From positions 3,038,001-3,102,000 of the forward strand of contig NZ_PDJC01000001.1 in assembly GCF_002563675.1 (NCBI RefSeq): a stretch of 64,000 nt of DNA, in the 5' to 3' direction. Shown piece by piece: positions 26,717 to 37,470 of the stretch. This stretch comes from Propionicimonas paludicola. GTDB taxonomy: Bacteria; Actinomycetota; Actinomycetes; Propionibacteriales; Propionibacteriaceae. How positions within the stretch are numbered: the stretch's first letter is position 1; every line of letters starts with the position of its first letter. The notes under the pieces are model-generated. The model made no database searches, was not told the origin of the DNA, and saw only the letters and a program-made list of their open reading frames with translations. The translations under genes were made by a program, and so were the position numbers.

Positions 26717-27483
26717 CCACTCTGGAACCCAAGGCGAAGGCGTACGTGCAGCTGCACGCACTGCTCGGCGCCCTGCCCGAACTGATCCGGCTGTCTCCGA
26801 AGGCGGCCGAGATCGTCGCTGCCGACCGCAAGCCGACCAGCATCGGTTTCGCCGTCCACGACGGACCACGGGGCGTGCTGAGCTTCGCCGACGGCCTGGC
26901 CAGCTACACCGCGGACGCCACCGGCGCCACGATCCGGCTGCCGTTCGCCTCACCGCAGGCGTTCAGCAAGGTGATCGACGGTGAGGCGCAGCCGATCCCG
27001 GTGACCGGTTTCCACCGGATCGGCTTTCTGCTGAAGGTCTTCGCCCCGCTGACCGAGGAGCTCGAGCGCTTCCTCAAGCCGACCCCTGAGGCCATGAAGG
27101 ACCCGGCCTTCCGCAAGGCCAGCACCCAGCTCACCTTGTACGTGGCCTGTGGCGCGGTGGCCCAGCTGGCCAACCACGACCAGCTCGGCCGCTACAGCGC
27201 CAAGAACACCCCCGACGGCGACATCGCCGTCGAGATCGGCGACGAGCTGGCCTACACGCTGCGGGTGGCCGATCACCAGATGACCTTCCTGCCCGAGCGT
27301 TCGCCGAACCCGCGGGCCGCCATGAGCTTCGCCGACTTCGACATCGCCGCCGGGATCCTCTCCGGCGAGGCCAGTGCCATGGCCTGCATCTGCGCCGGCA
27401 CCGTCGGCATGCGCGGCATGTTGAACATGGTCGACAACCTGAACCGAATCCTTGATCGTGCCGGACAGTACCTGGGAGCCTGA
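26710..27483 (+). CDS. SCP2-like sterol-binding-domain protein
   Basis: 257 residues from a GTG overlapping the tetR stop. The C-terminal third (DELAYTLRVADHQMTFLPE, PNPRAAMSFADFDIAAGILSGEASAMACICAGTVGMRGMLNMVDNLNRILDR) follows the SCP2 fold pattern of a hydrophobic-ligand pocket. The first 150 residues are not recognised and have no catalytic motif or signal peptide. It could bind or present a hydrophobic substrate or product of the operon's enzymes. The assignment is moderate. Confidence 0.6.
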   Translation: MLTTLEPKAKAYVQLHALLGALPELIRLSPKAAEIVAADRKPTSIGFAVHDGPRGVLSFADGLASYTADATGATIRLPFASPQAFSKVIDGEAQPIPVTGFHRIGFLLKVFAPLTEELERFLKPTPEAMKDPAFRKASTQLTLYVACGAVAQLANHDQLGRYSAKNTPDGDIAVEIGDELAYTLRVADHQMTFLPERSPNPRAAMSFADFDIAAGILSGEASAMACICAGTVGMRGMLNMVDNLNRILDRAGQYLGA

Positions 27484-27484
27484 G

Positions 27485-28786
27485 ATGACCATCACCGACA
27501 ACCCGACCGTGACCACCGTCTCCGGCGGCGGCAAGCTGTACGAGTACCCGGCCAGCCAGGCCGCCATGGAGAGGGCGCTCAAGGTCGTCCCGTCCGGCAT
27601 CTACGGACACCAGGGCCCGTCCGAGGGCTGCTACGTCCCGGTGTCGTCCTTCCCGCTGTTCTCCAAGACGGCCAGCGGCACCCGCTTCATCGACGCCGAC
27701 GGCAACGAGTTCATCGACTACATGTGTGGCTACGGCCCGAACGTCCTGGGTTACAAGGACGCCGACGTGGACGCCGCCGCGGCCGCCCAGGCCAAGCTCG
27801 AGGACGTGGTCACCATCCCGAGCACCACGATGGTCGACTTCGCCGAGCTGCTGGTCGACCAGGTGGCCAGTGCCGATTGGGCCTTCTTCGCCAAGAACGG
27901 CGGCGACACCACCACGCTGGCCATCATGACGGCCCGGGCCGCCACCAAGCGCAAGCGGATCGTGTTCATCGCCGGCTACTACCACGGCGTCGCGCCGTGG
28001 ACCCAGAAGCTCGACTACCCGGGCGTCCTGGAAGAGGACGTCACCAACAACATCATCATTCCGTGGAACGACCCGGTGGCCTTCGAGAAGGTGCTCAACG
28101 CCTACTCCGGCGAAATTGCCGCGTTCATCTCCACCCCGTACATGCACGGCAACTTCCTGGACAACGTGCTGCCGGCGCCGGGCTACTGGCAGGCCATCCG
28201 CAAGCTGTGCGACAAGCACGGCGTGGTGTTGATCATGGACGACGTCCGGGCCGGCTTCCGATTGGATCTGGCCGGTTCGGATCATCACTTCGGCTTCGAG
28301 GCCGACCTGATCTGTTTCTGCAAGGCGATCGCCAACGGCTACAACGTGTCCGCGCTGCTCGGCAAGGCGGCGCTGAAGGACGTGGTCAGCTCGATCACCT
28401 ACACCGGCTCGTACTGGATGAGTGCGGTGCCGTTCGCGGCTGGAATCGCCACCCAGACCAAGCTGCGGGAGTTGAACGCACCGGCCCGGTTCGCCGAACT
28501 CGGCACCCGGCTGACCACCGGCCTGGTCGGGGCGGCGGCCGATCAGGGGCTGCATCTGATCGCGTCCGGTGAACCGGCTCTGTTCTATCTGCGGCTGGCC
28601 GACGATGATTCTCTGATGCTGCACCAGGAGTGGGTCGCCCAGATGATGCGGCGCGGGATCTTCCTGACCTCGCATCACAACCACTTCATCAACGCCTCCC
28701 TGACCGAGGCCGATGTGGACCTGACCATCGAGATCGCCCATGAGGCGTTCGGCGTGGTCAAGGCCGCGCATCCGGAACTCGGCTGA
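27485..28786 (+). CDS. Class III PLP aminotransferase (GSA-aminomutase-like)
   Basis: 433 residues from the ATG at 27485, one base after the preceding stop. Fold-type I class III features: GYGPNVLGYKDADVDAA, FFAKNGGDTTTLAIMTARA, AGYYHG, MDDVRAGFRLDLAGSDHHFGFEADLICFCKAIANGY, with Lys280 as the PLP lysine. Closest in pattern to glutamate-1-semialdehyde aminomutase-like enzymes, but haem biosynthesis is unlikely in this operon. It probably aminates or deaminates the carbonyl compound handled by the SDR. Substrate unknown. Confidence 0.85.
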   Translation: MTITDNPTVTTVSGGGKLYEYPASQAAMERALKVVPSGIYGHQGPSEGCYVPVSSFPLFSKTASGTRFIDADGNEFIDYMCGYGPNVLGYKDADVDAAAAAQAKLEDVVTIPSTTMVDFAELLVDQVASADWAFFAKNGGDTTTLAIMTARAATKRKRIVFIAGYYHGVAPWTQKLDYPGVLEEDVTNNIIIPWNDPVAFEKVLNAYSGEIAAFISTPYMHGNFLDNVLPAPGYWQAIRKLCDKHGVVLIMDDVRAGFRLDLAGSDHHFGFEADLICFCKAIANGYNVSALLGKAALKDVVSSITYTGSYWMSAVPFAAGIATQTKLRELNAPARFAELGTRLTTGLVGAAADQGLHLIASGEPALFYLRLADDDSLMLHQEWVAQMMRRGIFLTSHHNHFINASLTEADVDLTIEIAHEAFGVVKAAHPELG

Positions 28787-29961
28787 TGGCGAGCTCCGGC
28801 GGATCGAGGGTCGCGGTCGGCGCGACCTATGCCGCGCAGGGCTTCGGCTATGCGACCGCGGTCACCTCGCTACCCGGCCTGAAGGATCGGGTCGGGATCG
28901 ACGATGCCACGGTGTCGATCGTGATTCTGCTGTGCTGCCTCACCGCGGCCGGCGGGAGCGTGATGGCCGAGCGCCTGGCCGTCCGTCGGGGCTCACACGT
29001 CTCCCTGCTCACCGGGCTCACCCTGCAGGCCATCGGGTTACCGCTGGTGGCGCTGTCGACCTCGCCGGGGATGCTGATGGCCAGCTTCGCGCTGTACGGG
29101 ATCGGCCTGGGCACCGTGGACGCGTCCAGTGCCATGCAGGGCGTCCAGCTGCAACAGCGGCTGGGCACGGCCGTCCTGTCGACGCTGTTCGCCTGTGCCA
29201 CCGGTGCGTCGATCGCCGCTGCGCTGGTGATGTCCGGGCTGGCCACCCTCGGCACCGCCAACGGTGCCATCGCCTCGCTGGTGGTGGCCGCGGTGATCAT
29301 TGCGTCCATCGTGCTCGGAGTGCGCGGACGCCTGGTGCCGGCCCTCGAGCCGGCCGAGGATTCGCTCGGTGCCACCAAGTCGCCGCTGCCGACCGCCGGG
29401 ATCTGGCTGTTCGGCAGCCTGATCATGGTGGCCTACGTGGCCGACTCGGCGGTCTCCACCTGGAGCTCTGTCTACCTGCACGACAACCTGGCCGCCGGTC
29501 CGGTGATCGCTCCGCTGGGCTACGCGGCCTACCAGGCAGCCATCCTGCTGACCCGGCTGGTCGGTGATCGGCTGGTCGCACACAGCCGGGCTCGCTTGCT
29601 CGTCCCGACGGTCATCGTGGCCATCCTCGGTCTGATCGGGGTGTCGCTGCTCGGCAATGCCGTGGCCGTGGTGGCTGCATTTGCCTTCGTCGGCGTCGGA
29701 GTCGGGACCCTGGTCCCGCTCACCTTCTCCGCTGCCGGCGATCTGGCCCCCGAGCAGGTGCACCAGGTGATCGCCCGGATCAACCTGTTCAACTATGTCG
29801 GCGCCGTGTTGGGGGCAGTGGCCCTCGGGCTGCTGTCGGCGTGGCCGGGCCTCGGGCCGGCCTTCCTCCTGCCCGCCATCCTGCTGCTCCCGGCCCTGCT
29901 CTTCGCTCGTCGCTTCGATCGCCCGGGTGCCCGTCCGGAGCCCGTCCCCGAGCCGGTGTAG
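28786..29961 (+). CDS. MFS transporter
   Basis: 391 residues, about 12 hydrophobic segments. ATG overlaps the aminotransferase stop (TGATG). The first half has MAERLAVRRGSHVSLLTGL after TM2, the usual loop 2-3 region, and the second half has RLVGDRLVAHSRARLLVPTVIVAILGLIGVSLL, the matching repeat. Fits the YbjJ-like or FucP-like compact MFS groups. It ends the operon and probably exports its product or imports its substrate. Confidence 0.85.
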   Translation: MASSGGSRVAVGATYAAQGFGYATAVTSLPGLKDRVGIDDATVSIVILLCCLTAAGGSVMAERLAVRRGSHVSLLTGLTLQAIGLPLVALSTSPGMLMASFALYGIGLGTVDASSAMQGVQLQQRLGTAVLSTLFACATGASIAAALVMSGLATLGTANGAIASLVVAAVIIASIVLGVRGRLVPALEPAEDSLGATKSPLPTAGIWLFGSLIMVAYVADSAVSTWSSVYLHDNLAAGPVIAPLGYAAYQAAILLTRLVGDRLVAHSRARLLVPTVIVAILGLIGVSLLGNAVAVVAAFAFVGVGVGTLVPLTFSAAGDLAPEQVHQVIARINLFNYVGAVLGAVALGLLSAWPGLGPAFLLPAILLLPALLFARRFDRPGARPEPVPEPV

Positions 29962-30068
29962 CCGAGTCTTCCTGCCTCTTCTCCCCGACTCGAGCAGGTT
30001 CGGCTCAGGGGGATCATTTTCGACCCCGTTGGCTTGTTCTCGACTGCTGTGGCTGGTTGCCGTCCCAG

Positions 30069-30136
30069 GTGACGTGATTTGCCGTCTCGATGGTCTGTTC
30101 GGGCCCATCCGGGGCCCGATGGGGTATCGATCCGGC
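30069..30136. repeat. 68-bp intergenic direct repeat, copy 1
   Basis: About 60 of 68 bases match the copy at 30296-30363. Both begin GTGACGTGAT and contain CCGTCTCGATGGTCTG and GATGGGGTATCGAT. An internal CCCATC...GATGGG hairpin is kept in the other copy as CCTATC...GATGGG through a G-U pair, and TCGAT/ATCGA arms enclose it. Lies in the 607-base gap 29962-30568, which has no gene. Confidence 0.7.
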
Positions 30137-30164
30137 AAACTGCGTCAGCCTCTTGGGTTGGCTC

Positions 30165-30271
30165 GGCTCAGGGAGGCCGTCCTCGACCTCCGTGGCAGGG
30201 TCGGTCGGCCGGGTGCGGTGGGGTGCGGCTCGGGGTGAAGGGATACGGTTTTCGAACGGCCTCCCTGAGCC
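30165..30271. repeat. 16-bp inverted repeat between the two 68-bp repeats
   Basis: GGCTCAGGGAGGCCGT at 30165-30180 and its exact reverse complement at 30256-30271 enclose 75 bases. The pair sits symmetrically between the direct repeats. The rest of the 29962-30568 gap shows no ORF with a ribosome site and no recognised element. Confidence 0.65.
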
Positions 30272-30295
30272 GGCCTTCCTGCCCAGCTGGCTCTT

Positions 30296-30363
30296 GTGAC
30301 GTGATCCGCCGTCTCGATGGTCTGGTGGGGCCTATCTGGGGCCTGATGGGGTATCGATGCGGC
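30296..30363. repeat. 68-bp intergenic direct repeat, copy 2
   Basis: Second copy of the element at 30069-30136. Similarity fades over the next 20 bases (GCGTC-GCCTC shared). It lies about 205 bases upstream of the fumarase start and could contribute to its leader or promoter. Confidence 0.7.
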
Positions 30364-30568
30364 GGTTCGCGTCGGCCTCCTGAGCCTCACTGGCGGCGGT
30401 GCCCCGGTCGAGCTCCTGGCCAGCCAGCCGCGTCCGCTGGCGCACCGGATGTGCAGCTGTCTCCAGCACACCGCGACGTTCGTCCGCGACCGCGTCCGTC
30501 GGCCTCAGACGGTCGGTCGCCCATCATCAGCGTGGGAGAATAGTCAACGGCTTCAGCAAAGGAGTGAG

Positions 30569-32260
<1,692 letters not shown>

Positions 32261-32276
32261 CGCCTGAGTAGGCCCA

Positions 32277-32891
<615 letters not shown>

Positions 32892-32913
32892 TGCCGTAGA
32901 GCCGCCGACTCGC

Positions 32914-34173
32914 TCAGGGCTTGGTGATCGGGAAGCCGCAGAAGCCCGAGCACAGGGCGTCAAACTGCTCCTCGGTGAAGTTCGGGTAGGAGTCGCTGGA
33001 GACGGTGACCCACTTGCCGTCCTGCCACACGATGTGGTCGACCCGGGCGGTGAGGTCGTTCTCCCATGGGGCCCCCACATTGAGGTAGTCGAGGTGGTGC
33101 ACTCCGTCCACGACGGTCAGGGTGACCTGGGTCAGGCTGTCATCGCCACCCAGCGGCCAGGTGTACGGGGTGCGTCCGGCTTGGCTCTCCGGAGCCGCCT
33201 CAGGGGTCAGCTTGCCATTGCGCCAGGTGAGGACCTCCCCGGACGACGAGTCCAGGCTGATGTAGAGCAGGATCTCGGCCCCGGCGACACCGTCGAAGTC
33301 GGACAGGCCGGTGAGCGGGTGCGGAGTCAGGGCATAGAACCTCCGGGACGACACCGTCCCGGTCGCGGTGGTCACCTTCACCCGGTAGCGGCCTTCGGCA
33401 CCGGTGTCCTGATAGGTGTAGAAGCGGAGCTCGTCGGGTCGCGAGTCACCGTCGATGTCGGCGGTGGTGATGGTCTTGAGTACGTCCGGGCCTGAGTAGC
33501 GCAGATAGGTGAACGCCTTCGCATCGGTGAGCTTCACCTTCCGGGTGGAGACCTTCACCCAGTGGCCCTTGCGCCACACCGAGCGGGTGATCGTGCCGAC
33601 CCACAGGAACTTGCCGCTGTTCTGCTGCTTCAGTGTTGAGACCTCGACGTAGCGGTGCCCGCCCTTGTCGAAGAAGCGATAGCCCTGGCCGTTGCCCCAC
33701 AGCGCCCCGAAATGCCAGCCAGCCACCCGGCCGCCCTTCGGCGCCTTCTCGGCCACGAGCTTGCCGCCGCGCCAGGTGTAAACGATCAGGTCGACGGCGT
33801 CGCTGGTCTCTGTGGCTGAGCGGGTCCAGCGCTGGACGATCACCTCCACGCCGGGGACGCCGTCGAGGTTGGCGGCGCCGTAGAGGGCTGCATCGGCGTC
33901 CATGGACGCCGGCACCGCGGAAGCGAACTCCACCGAGGAGGTCCGACCACTTCCTGCGGCGGTGACGGTCAGCCGGTAGCGGTCGGTGCCGGCGGAGCTC
34001 AGGTCGACCTTGTCGTAGCGACCGTCTCCGGTGACATCGGTGAGCAGGCTTCGCAGCGCGGGGTCGAACTCCTGCGGCGTCATCGTGGGAGCGGCGGACG
34101 CCGCTGTGGGCACAAGTATCGAGCCCAGCAGAGCGAGAACCAGGCCGGCGCAGCTGGCGACGGACGTGCGCAT
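32914..34173 (-). CDS. Secreted protein with FG-GAP/EF-hand-like repeats
   Basis: 419 residues from the ATG ending at 34173 (MRTSVASCAGLVLALLGSILVPTAASA signal peptide), preceded by AAGGGGG; a longer frame to 34224 is rejected. Repeats contain calcium-loop-like motifs DVTGDGRYDKVDL, DIDGDSRPDELRF and FDGVAGAEILLY, spaced like VCBS/FG-GAP blades. Beta-rich throughout, no catalytic motif. Function unknown; surface or exported binding protein. Confidence 0.75.
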   Translation of the reverse strand: MRTSVASCAGLVLALLGSILVPTAASAAPTMTPQEFDPALRSLLTDVTGDGRYDKVDLSSAGTDRYRLTVTAAGSGRTSSVEFASAVPASMDADAALYGAANLDGVPGVEVIVQRWTRSATETSDAVDLIVYTWRGGKLVAEKAPKGGRVAGWHFGALWGNGQGYRFFDKGGHRYVEVSTLKQQNSGKFLWVGTITRSVWRKGHWVKVSTRKVKLTDAKAFTYLRYSGPDVLKTITTADIDGDSRPDELRFYTYQDTGAEGRYRVKVTTATGTVSSRRFYALTPHPLTGLSDFDGVAGAEILLYISLDSSSGEVLTWRNGKLTPEAAPESQAGRTPYTWPLGGDDSLTQVTLTVVDGVHHLDYLNVGAPWENDLTARVDHIVWQDGKWVTVSSDSYPNFTEEQFDALCSGFCGFPITKP

Positions 34174-34260
34174 GAGGCCCCCTTTGGCCACCTGATACCA
34201 ACGATCGGCGAAATCAGTGCACATTCACGATAGGTCCTGGGACCATCTGCGGCTAGGGCT

Positions 34261-35154
34261 TCAGCGAGCGTGCGCGTCCAGCCAGTCCAGGATGGTGGCG
34301 GCGAAGTCCGATCGCAGCGGTGGGACGTGGCCGCCGTCGAGGATCGCCCACAGTTCGGCCTGTGAGGTGCCTTCGCAGTGGGACCAGACGCTGACCCGGG
34401 CTTCGGCACCGTCCGTGGTCAGGTAGCGGCTGGCACCGAGCGTGGGATCGGGCTGGCATCCGTCCAACCGGGCCCATTCGGCCACGGTGTTCACGGCGGA
34501 CGGGTAGCTGTCGGCCCGCTGCGGCGAGCCGGCCCCGGCGAACATCACTGTGTCGTCGCCGGTGCCGTGCACCTGCAACACCGCCACCGGCGCGGACGGG
34601 CGGCAGGCCGCTGGATCGATGTTCTGCATGCCGGCCAGCGAGACGATGCCGGTCACTTGGTCAGCATGCTCGCAGGCCACCCGATGGCTCAGGTAGCCAC
34701 CGTTGGAGTGCCCGATCAGCCAGACTCGGCGCGGGTCGACGGCGTACTGCGCGCTCACTGTGGCGATCACGGCGCTGAGGTAGCCGGAGTCGTCCACCTC
34801 GGAGTGATCGAAGTTGCAGCACGCATCGGTGGCGTTCCAGAACCGATGGCCCTGCAGGTTCCGGGTGCCCTCGGGCAAGGCGAGCAACAGCCCACGCCGT
34901 TCAGTCTCGGCGCTCAGCCCGAAGTAGGAGTCCAGTTCGTCGGCATTGCTGGTGTAGCCGTGCAACCCGATCACCAGCCCGGCCGGACGCCTCGAGTCGT
35001 ACCCCGACGGGATCCGGAGCCGGAACTCGCGGCCCTCGACCGCCAGCGTCCCGACGGTTGCCGGCTGGATTCGGGGCGGCGTGATGCTGGCCGGCAGACA
35101 AAGCAGAGCCAGCAGGGTCAGCCCGACCAGCCACGTCCGCGTCCGTGCGTCCAC
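34261..35154 (-). CDS. Secreted PHB-depolymerase-like alpha/beta hydrolase
   Basis: 297 residues from a GTG, with an N-terminal hydrophobic segment (WLVGLTLLALLCLPASI). GLHGYTSNADE forms the oxyanion region, GHSNGG holds the nucleophile Ser, and VHGTGDDTV and GGHVPP supply candidate Asp and His. FWNATDACCNFD is typical of the LpqC/esterase-PHB depolymerase family. Predicted exported esterase acting on polyester or feruloyl/acetyl esters; substrate unknown. Confidence 0.85.
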   Translation of the reverse strand: MDARTRTWLVGLTLLALLCLPASITPPRIQPATVGTLAVEGREFRLRIPSGYDSRRPAGLVIGLHGYTSNADELDSYFGLSAETERRGLLLALPEGTRNLQGHRFWNATDACCNFDHSEVDDSGYLSAVIATVSAQYAVDPRRVWLIGHSNGGYLSHRVACEHADQVTGIVSLAGMQNIDPAACRPSAPVAVLQVHGTGDDTVMFAGAGSPQRADSYPSAVNTVAEWARLDGCQPDPTLGASRYLTTDGAEARVSVWSHCEGTSQAELWAILDGGHVPPLRSDFAATILDWLDAHAR

Positions 35155-35192
35155 TCACGCATCGTGGCACGGATCGGACGGCTCGGCGGGGC

Positions 35193-35274
35193 GCGACGGC
35201 AATGGAGCTGTCTCCGAGTGATGGCAGTGAACCGTCACCCGGAGATCAGGCCGGACGGTAATGGAACCGTCCCC
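35193..35274. repeat. Three tandem copies of the GGACGGT-type palindromic repeat
   Basis: Copies at 35193-35215, 35220-35240 and 35253-35274. The last is the best formed: GGACGGT and ACCGTCC around AATGGA, followed by CC. Placed directly 3' of the citrate synthase stop, so they could terminate its transcript; the first two are degraded. Confidence 0.6.
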
Positions 35275-35280
35275 AATCGA

Positions 35281-36564
35281 TCAGCCGCGCTGCTCCATCG
35301 GGACGTAAGAGCGCTCGGTCTCGCCGACGTAGATCTGACGAGGCCGGTTGATCTTGGTGGCCGGATCGGAGGCTTGCTCGCGGAAGTGGGCGATCCAGCC
35401 GGGCAGCCGACCCAGGGCGAACAGAACGGTGAACATGTTCTGCGGGAAGCCCATGGCCTGGTAGATCAGGCCGGTGTAGAAGTCCACGTTCGGGTAGAGC
35501 TTGCGCTCCTGGAAGTAGGAGTCGGAGAGGGCCACCTCCTCCAGCTTCAGAGCCAGATCGAGCAGTTCGTCGTTGCCGCCATGAGTGCGCAGGATCTGGT
35601 CGGCGTGCTTCTTCACGATGGCCGCGCGCGGATCGTAGTTCTTGTAGATCCGGTGCCCGAAGCCCATCAGCTTGGTGGTGTCCTTGCGGTCCTTCACCTT
35701 GTTCACGTAGGACGTCACGTCGCCGCCCTCAGCCCGAATGCCCTGCAGCATCTCCAGGACGGCCTGGTTGGCCCCGCCGTGCAGTGGGCCGGACAGTGCC
35801 GACACCCCGGCGGCCACCGACACGTAGATGTTCGCGCCCGACGACCCGACCATCCGGACGGTCGAGGTCGAACAGTTCTGCTCGTGGTCGGCGTGCAGGA
35901 TCAGCAGGACGTCCAGGGCCCGGGTGATGGCGTCGTCGAAGGGGTAGGGATGGGTCGGCAGCCCGAACGACATCCGCAGGAAGTTCTCGATGTAGCTCAG
36001 CTGCCGCTCCGGGTAGAGGAAGGGCTCACCCACGGAGTTCTTGTAGCCGTAGGCGGCCAGGGTGGGCAGCGAGCCGAGCAGCACCTTGGTGGCCCGGTCC
36101 AGGTCGTAAGCGCCTTCACCCCACTTGGAGTAGGCGAAGGTGGACAGCGCGTTCAGGCCGGCCGACAGCACCGGCATCGGGTGCGACTTGCGCGGCAGCG
36201 AGCGGAACATCTCGCGCATCCGCTCGTCCAGCAGGTGATGCTTGGCGATGTCGGAGCTGAAGGCGTCCAGCTGATCGCGGGTCGGCAGCTCGCCGAACAG
36301 GACCAGGTAGGAGACCTCGAGGAAGCTGGAGTTCTCGGCCAGCTGCTCGATCGGATAGCCGCGATAACGCAGGATTCCGGCGTCACCGTCGATGAACGTG
36401 ATCGCCGATTGGCAGGACGCCGTGTTGGCGAAACCCACGTCCAGCGTGGTGTCGCCGGTTGCAGCCAACAGCTTGGTGATGTCGTAGCCATTGTTGCCCT
36501 GAGTGGCCAGCGCCACAGGCAGCTCCAGGCTCACTGAGTCGTGGCTGAACGTCGCGTTTCCCAT
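35281..36564 (-). CDS. gltA: Citrate synthase
   Basis: 427 residues, ATG behind GGAGGATGG. Catalytic histidines appear in LHADHEQNCSTSTVRMVGSS, SGPLHGGANQAVLEML and GFGHRIYKNYDPRA, with the Asp in NVDFYTGLIYQAMG. Length and sequence fit the hexameric, NADH-sensitive type I enzyme of actinobacteria. Condenses acetyl-CoA and oxaloacetate. Monocistronic, with palindromic repeats just after the stop. Confidence 0.97.
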   Translation of the reverse strand: MGNATFSHDSVSLELPVALATQGNNGYDITKLLAATGDTTLDVGFANTASCQSAITFIDGDAGILRYRGYPIEQLAENSSFLEVSYLVLFGELPTRDQLDAFSSDIAKHHLLDERMREMFRSLPRKSHPMPVLSAGLNALSTFAYSKWGEGAYDLDRATKVLLGSLPTLAAYGYKNSVGEPFLYPERQLSYIENFLRMSFGLPTHPYPFDDAITRALDVLLILHADHEQNCSTSTVRMVGSSGANIYVSVAAGVSALSGPLHGGANQAVLEMLQGIRAEGGDVTSYVNKVKDRKDTTKLMGFGHRIYKNYDPRAAIVKKHADQILRTHGGNDELLDLALKLEEVALSDSYFQERKLYPNVDFYTGLIYQAMGFPQNMFTVLFALGRLPGWIAHFREQASDPATKINRPRQIYVGETERSYVPMEQRG

Positions 36565-36675
36565 CCATCCTCCGTCTGGTCTGCACGGGCTTCACCGCCC
36601 GACGCGAATGTGCGCCACCCTACCCGCGGCTACCCGGCTGCGGGAGGGGAAGCGTAGGTGAACTACGTACACCGA

Positions 36676-36728
36676 TTGTTGACGGATCAACAAGCGAGGA
36701 GTACTGTTTTAGTTGAGACTTCAACTAA
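36676..36728 (+). promoter_or_regulatory. yceI promoter with two MarR-like palindromes
   Basis: TTGTTGA-cgga-TCAACAA (36676-36693) overlaps a -35 box TTGACG (36679-36684). After a 17-base spacer comes -10 TACTGT (36702-36707), then TTAGTTGA-gact-TCAACTAA (36709-36728). Two related palindromes 34 bp apart, one over the -35 and one at the transcription start, look like a repressor-controlled promoter. TTGAA-type palindromes of this kind are typical MarR sites; no MarR gene is in the window. Confidence 0.65.
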
Positions 36729-36745
36729 GCAGGAAAGGCAAGACA

Positions 36746-37294
36746 ATGACCAAGCTCAACGAACTCACCGGCACCTACCAGCTGGACGCTTCCCACTCGC
36801 GCGTGGGCTTCATCGCCCGCCACGCCATGATCGCCAAGGTACGCGGTTCCTTCGACCAGGTCGAGGGCAAGGCCGTCATCGATGGCGCCAACCCGGCGAA
36901 CTCCACCCTCGAGGTGACCATCCAGACCACCAGCATCGATACCCGTGACGCCAACCGTGACGGCCACCTGCGCAGCGCCGACTTCTTCGACGTCGAGAAG
37001 TACCCGACCATCACCTTCGTGGGCACCAGCTTCGCCATCATCGACGACGAGACCGTTGAGGTGACCGGCGACCTGACCATCAAGGACGTCACCAAGTCCG
37101 TCACCGTGCCGTTCGAGTTCGGCGGCGCCGCGGTCGATCCGTTCGGCAACTCCCGGATCGGTTTCGAGGGCCAGGTCACTGTGAACCGCAAGGACTGGGG
37201 CCTCACCTGGAACGCCGCGCTGGAGACCGGCGGCGTCCTGGTTGGCGAGAAGGTCGTGCTCGATCTCGAAGTCTCCGCGGTCAAGGCAGCCTGA
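36746..37294 (+). CDS. YceI-family lipocalin-like protein
   Basis: 182 residues from the ATG at 36746, with AGGAAAGG upstream. GTYQLDASHSRVGFIARHAMIAKVRGSF, DTRDANRDGHLRSADFFDVEKYPTITFVGTSF and DLTIKDVTKSVTVPFEF are standard YceI motifs. No signal peptide, so the protein is cytoplasmic. The fold is a beta-barrel that binds polyprenoids or similar lipids. Expression is probably repressor controlled (36676-36728) and ends at the hairpin 37319-37356. Confidence 0.93.
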   Translation: MTKLNELTGTYQLDASHSRVGFIARHAMIAKVRGSFDQVEGKAVIDGANPANSTLEVTIQTTSIDTRDANRDGHLRSADFFDVEKYPTITFVGTSFAIIDDETVEVTGDLTIKDVTKSVTVPFEFGGAAVDPFGNSRIGFEGQVTVNRKDWGLTWNAALETGGVLVGEKVVLDLEVSAVKAA

Positions 37295-37318
37295 CCGTCG
37301 CGGTCGAGCGCCGAGAGG

Positions 37319-37356
37319 CTCGTTCCGCCGGACGCCTTCCGGCCCGGCGGGACGAG
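37319..37356 (+). terminator. Hairpin terminator after yceI
   Basis: CTCGTTCCGCCGG (37319-37331) pairs with CCGGCGGGACGAG (37344-37356), 13 bp with one G-U pair, followed by TCTTC. Confidence 0.6.
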
Positions 37357-37381
37357 TCTTCATCGCGCGGGGGACGTACTC

Positions 37382-37424
37382 AGTCCCGTTTTGCAGCCTC
37401 GGGGGGCGGCTGCAGAACGGGACT
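37382..37424. terminator. Long bidirectional hairpin between yceI and rocD
   Basis: Arms of 17 bases (37382-37398 and 37408-37424) with a single G-U pair and a nine-base loop. It lies between converging genes and should stop transcription from both directions. Confidence 0.6.
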
Positions 37425-37445
37425 TCGTCGTTTCTGAGTATCAGC

Positions 37446-37465
37446 GGACGGCCTGAGAGCCGTCC
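37446..37465 (-). terminator. GGACGGC/GCCGTCC hairpin just after rocD
   Basis: Seven-base arms at 37446-37452 and 37459-37465 around CTGAGA, six bases past the rocD stop on the minus strand. Closely related in sequence to the GGACGGT palindromic repeats. Confidence 0.5.
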
Positions 37466-37470
37466 CGAGG

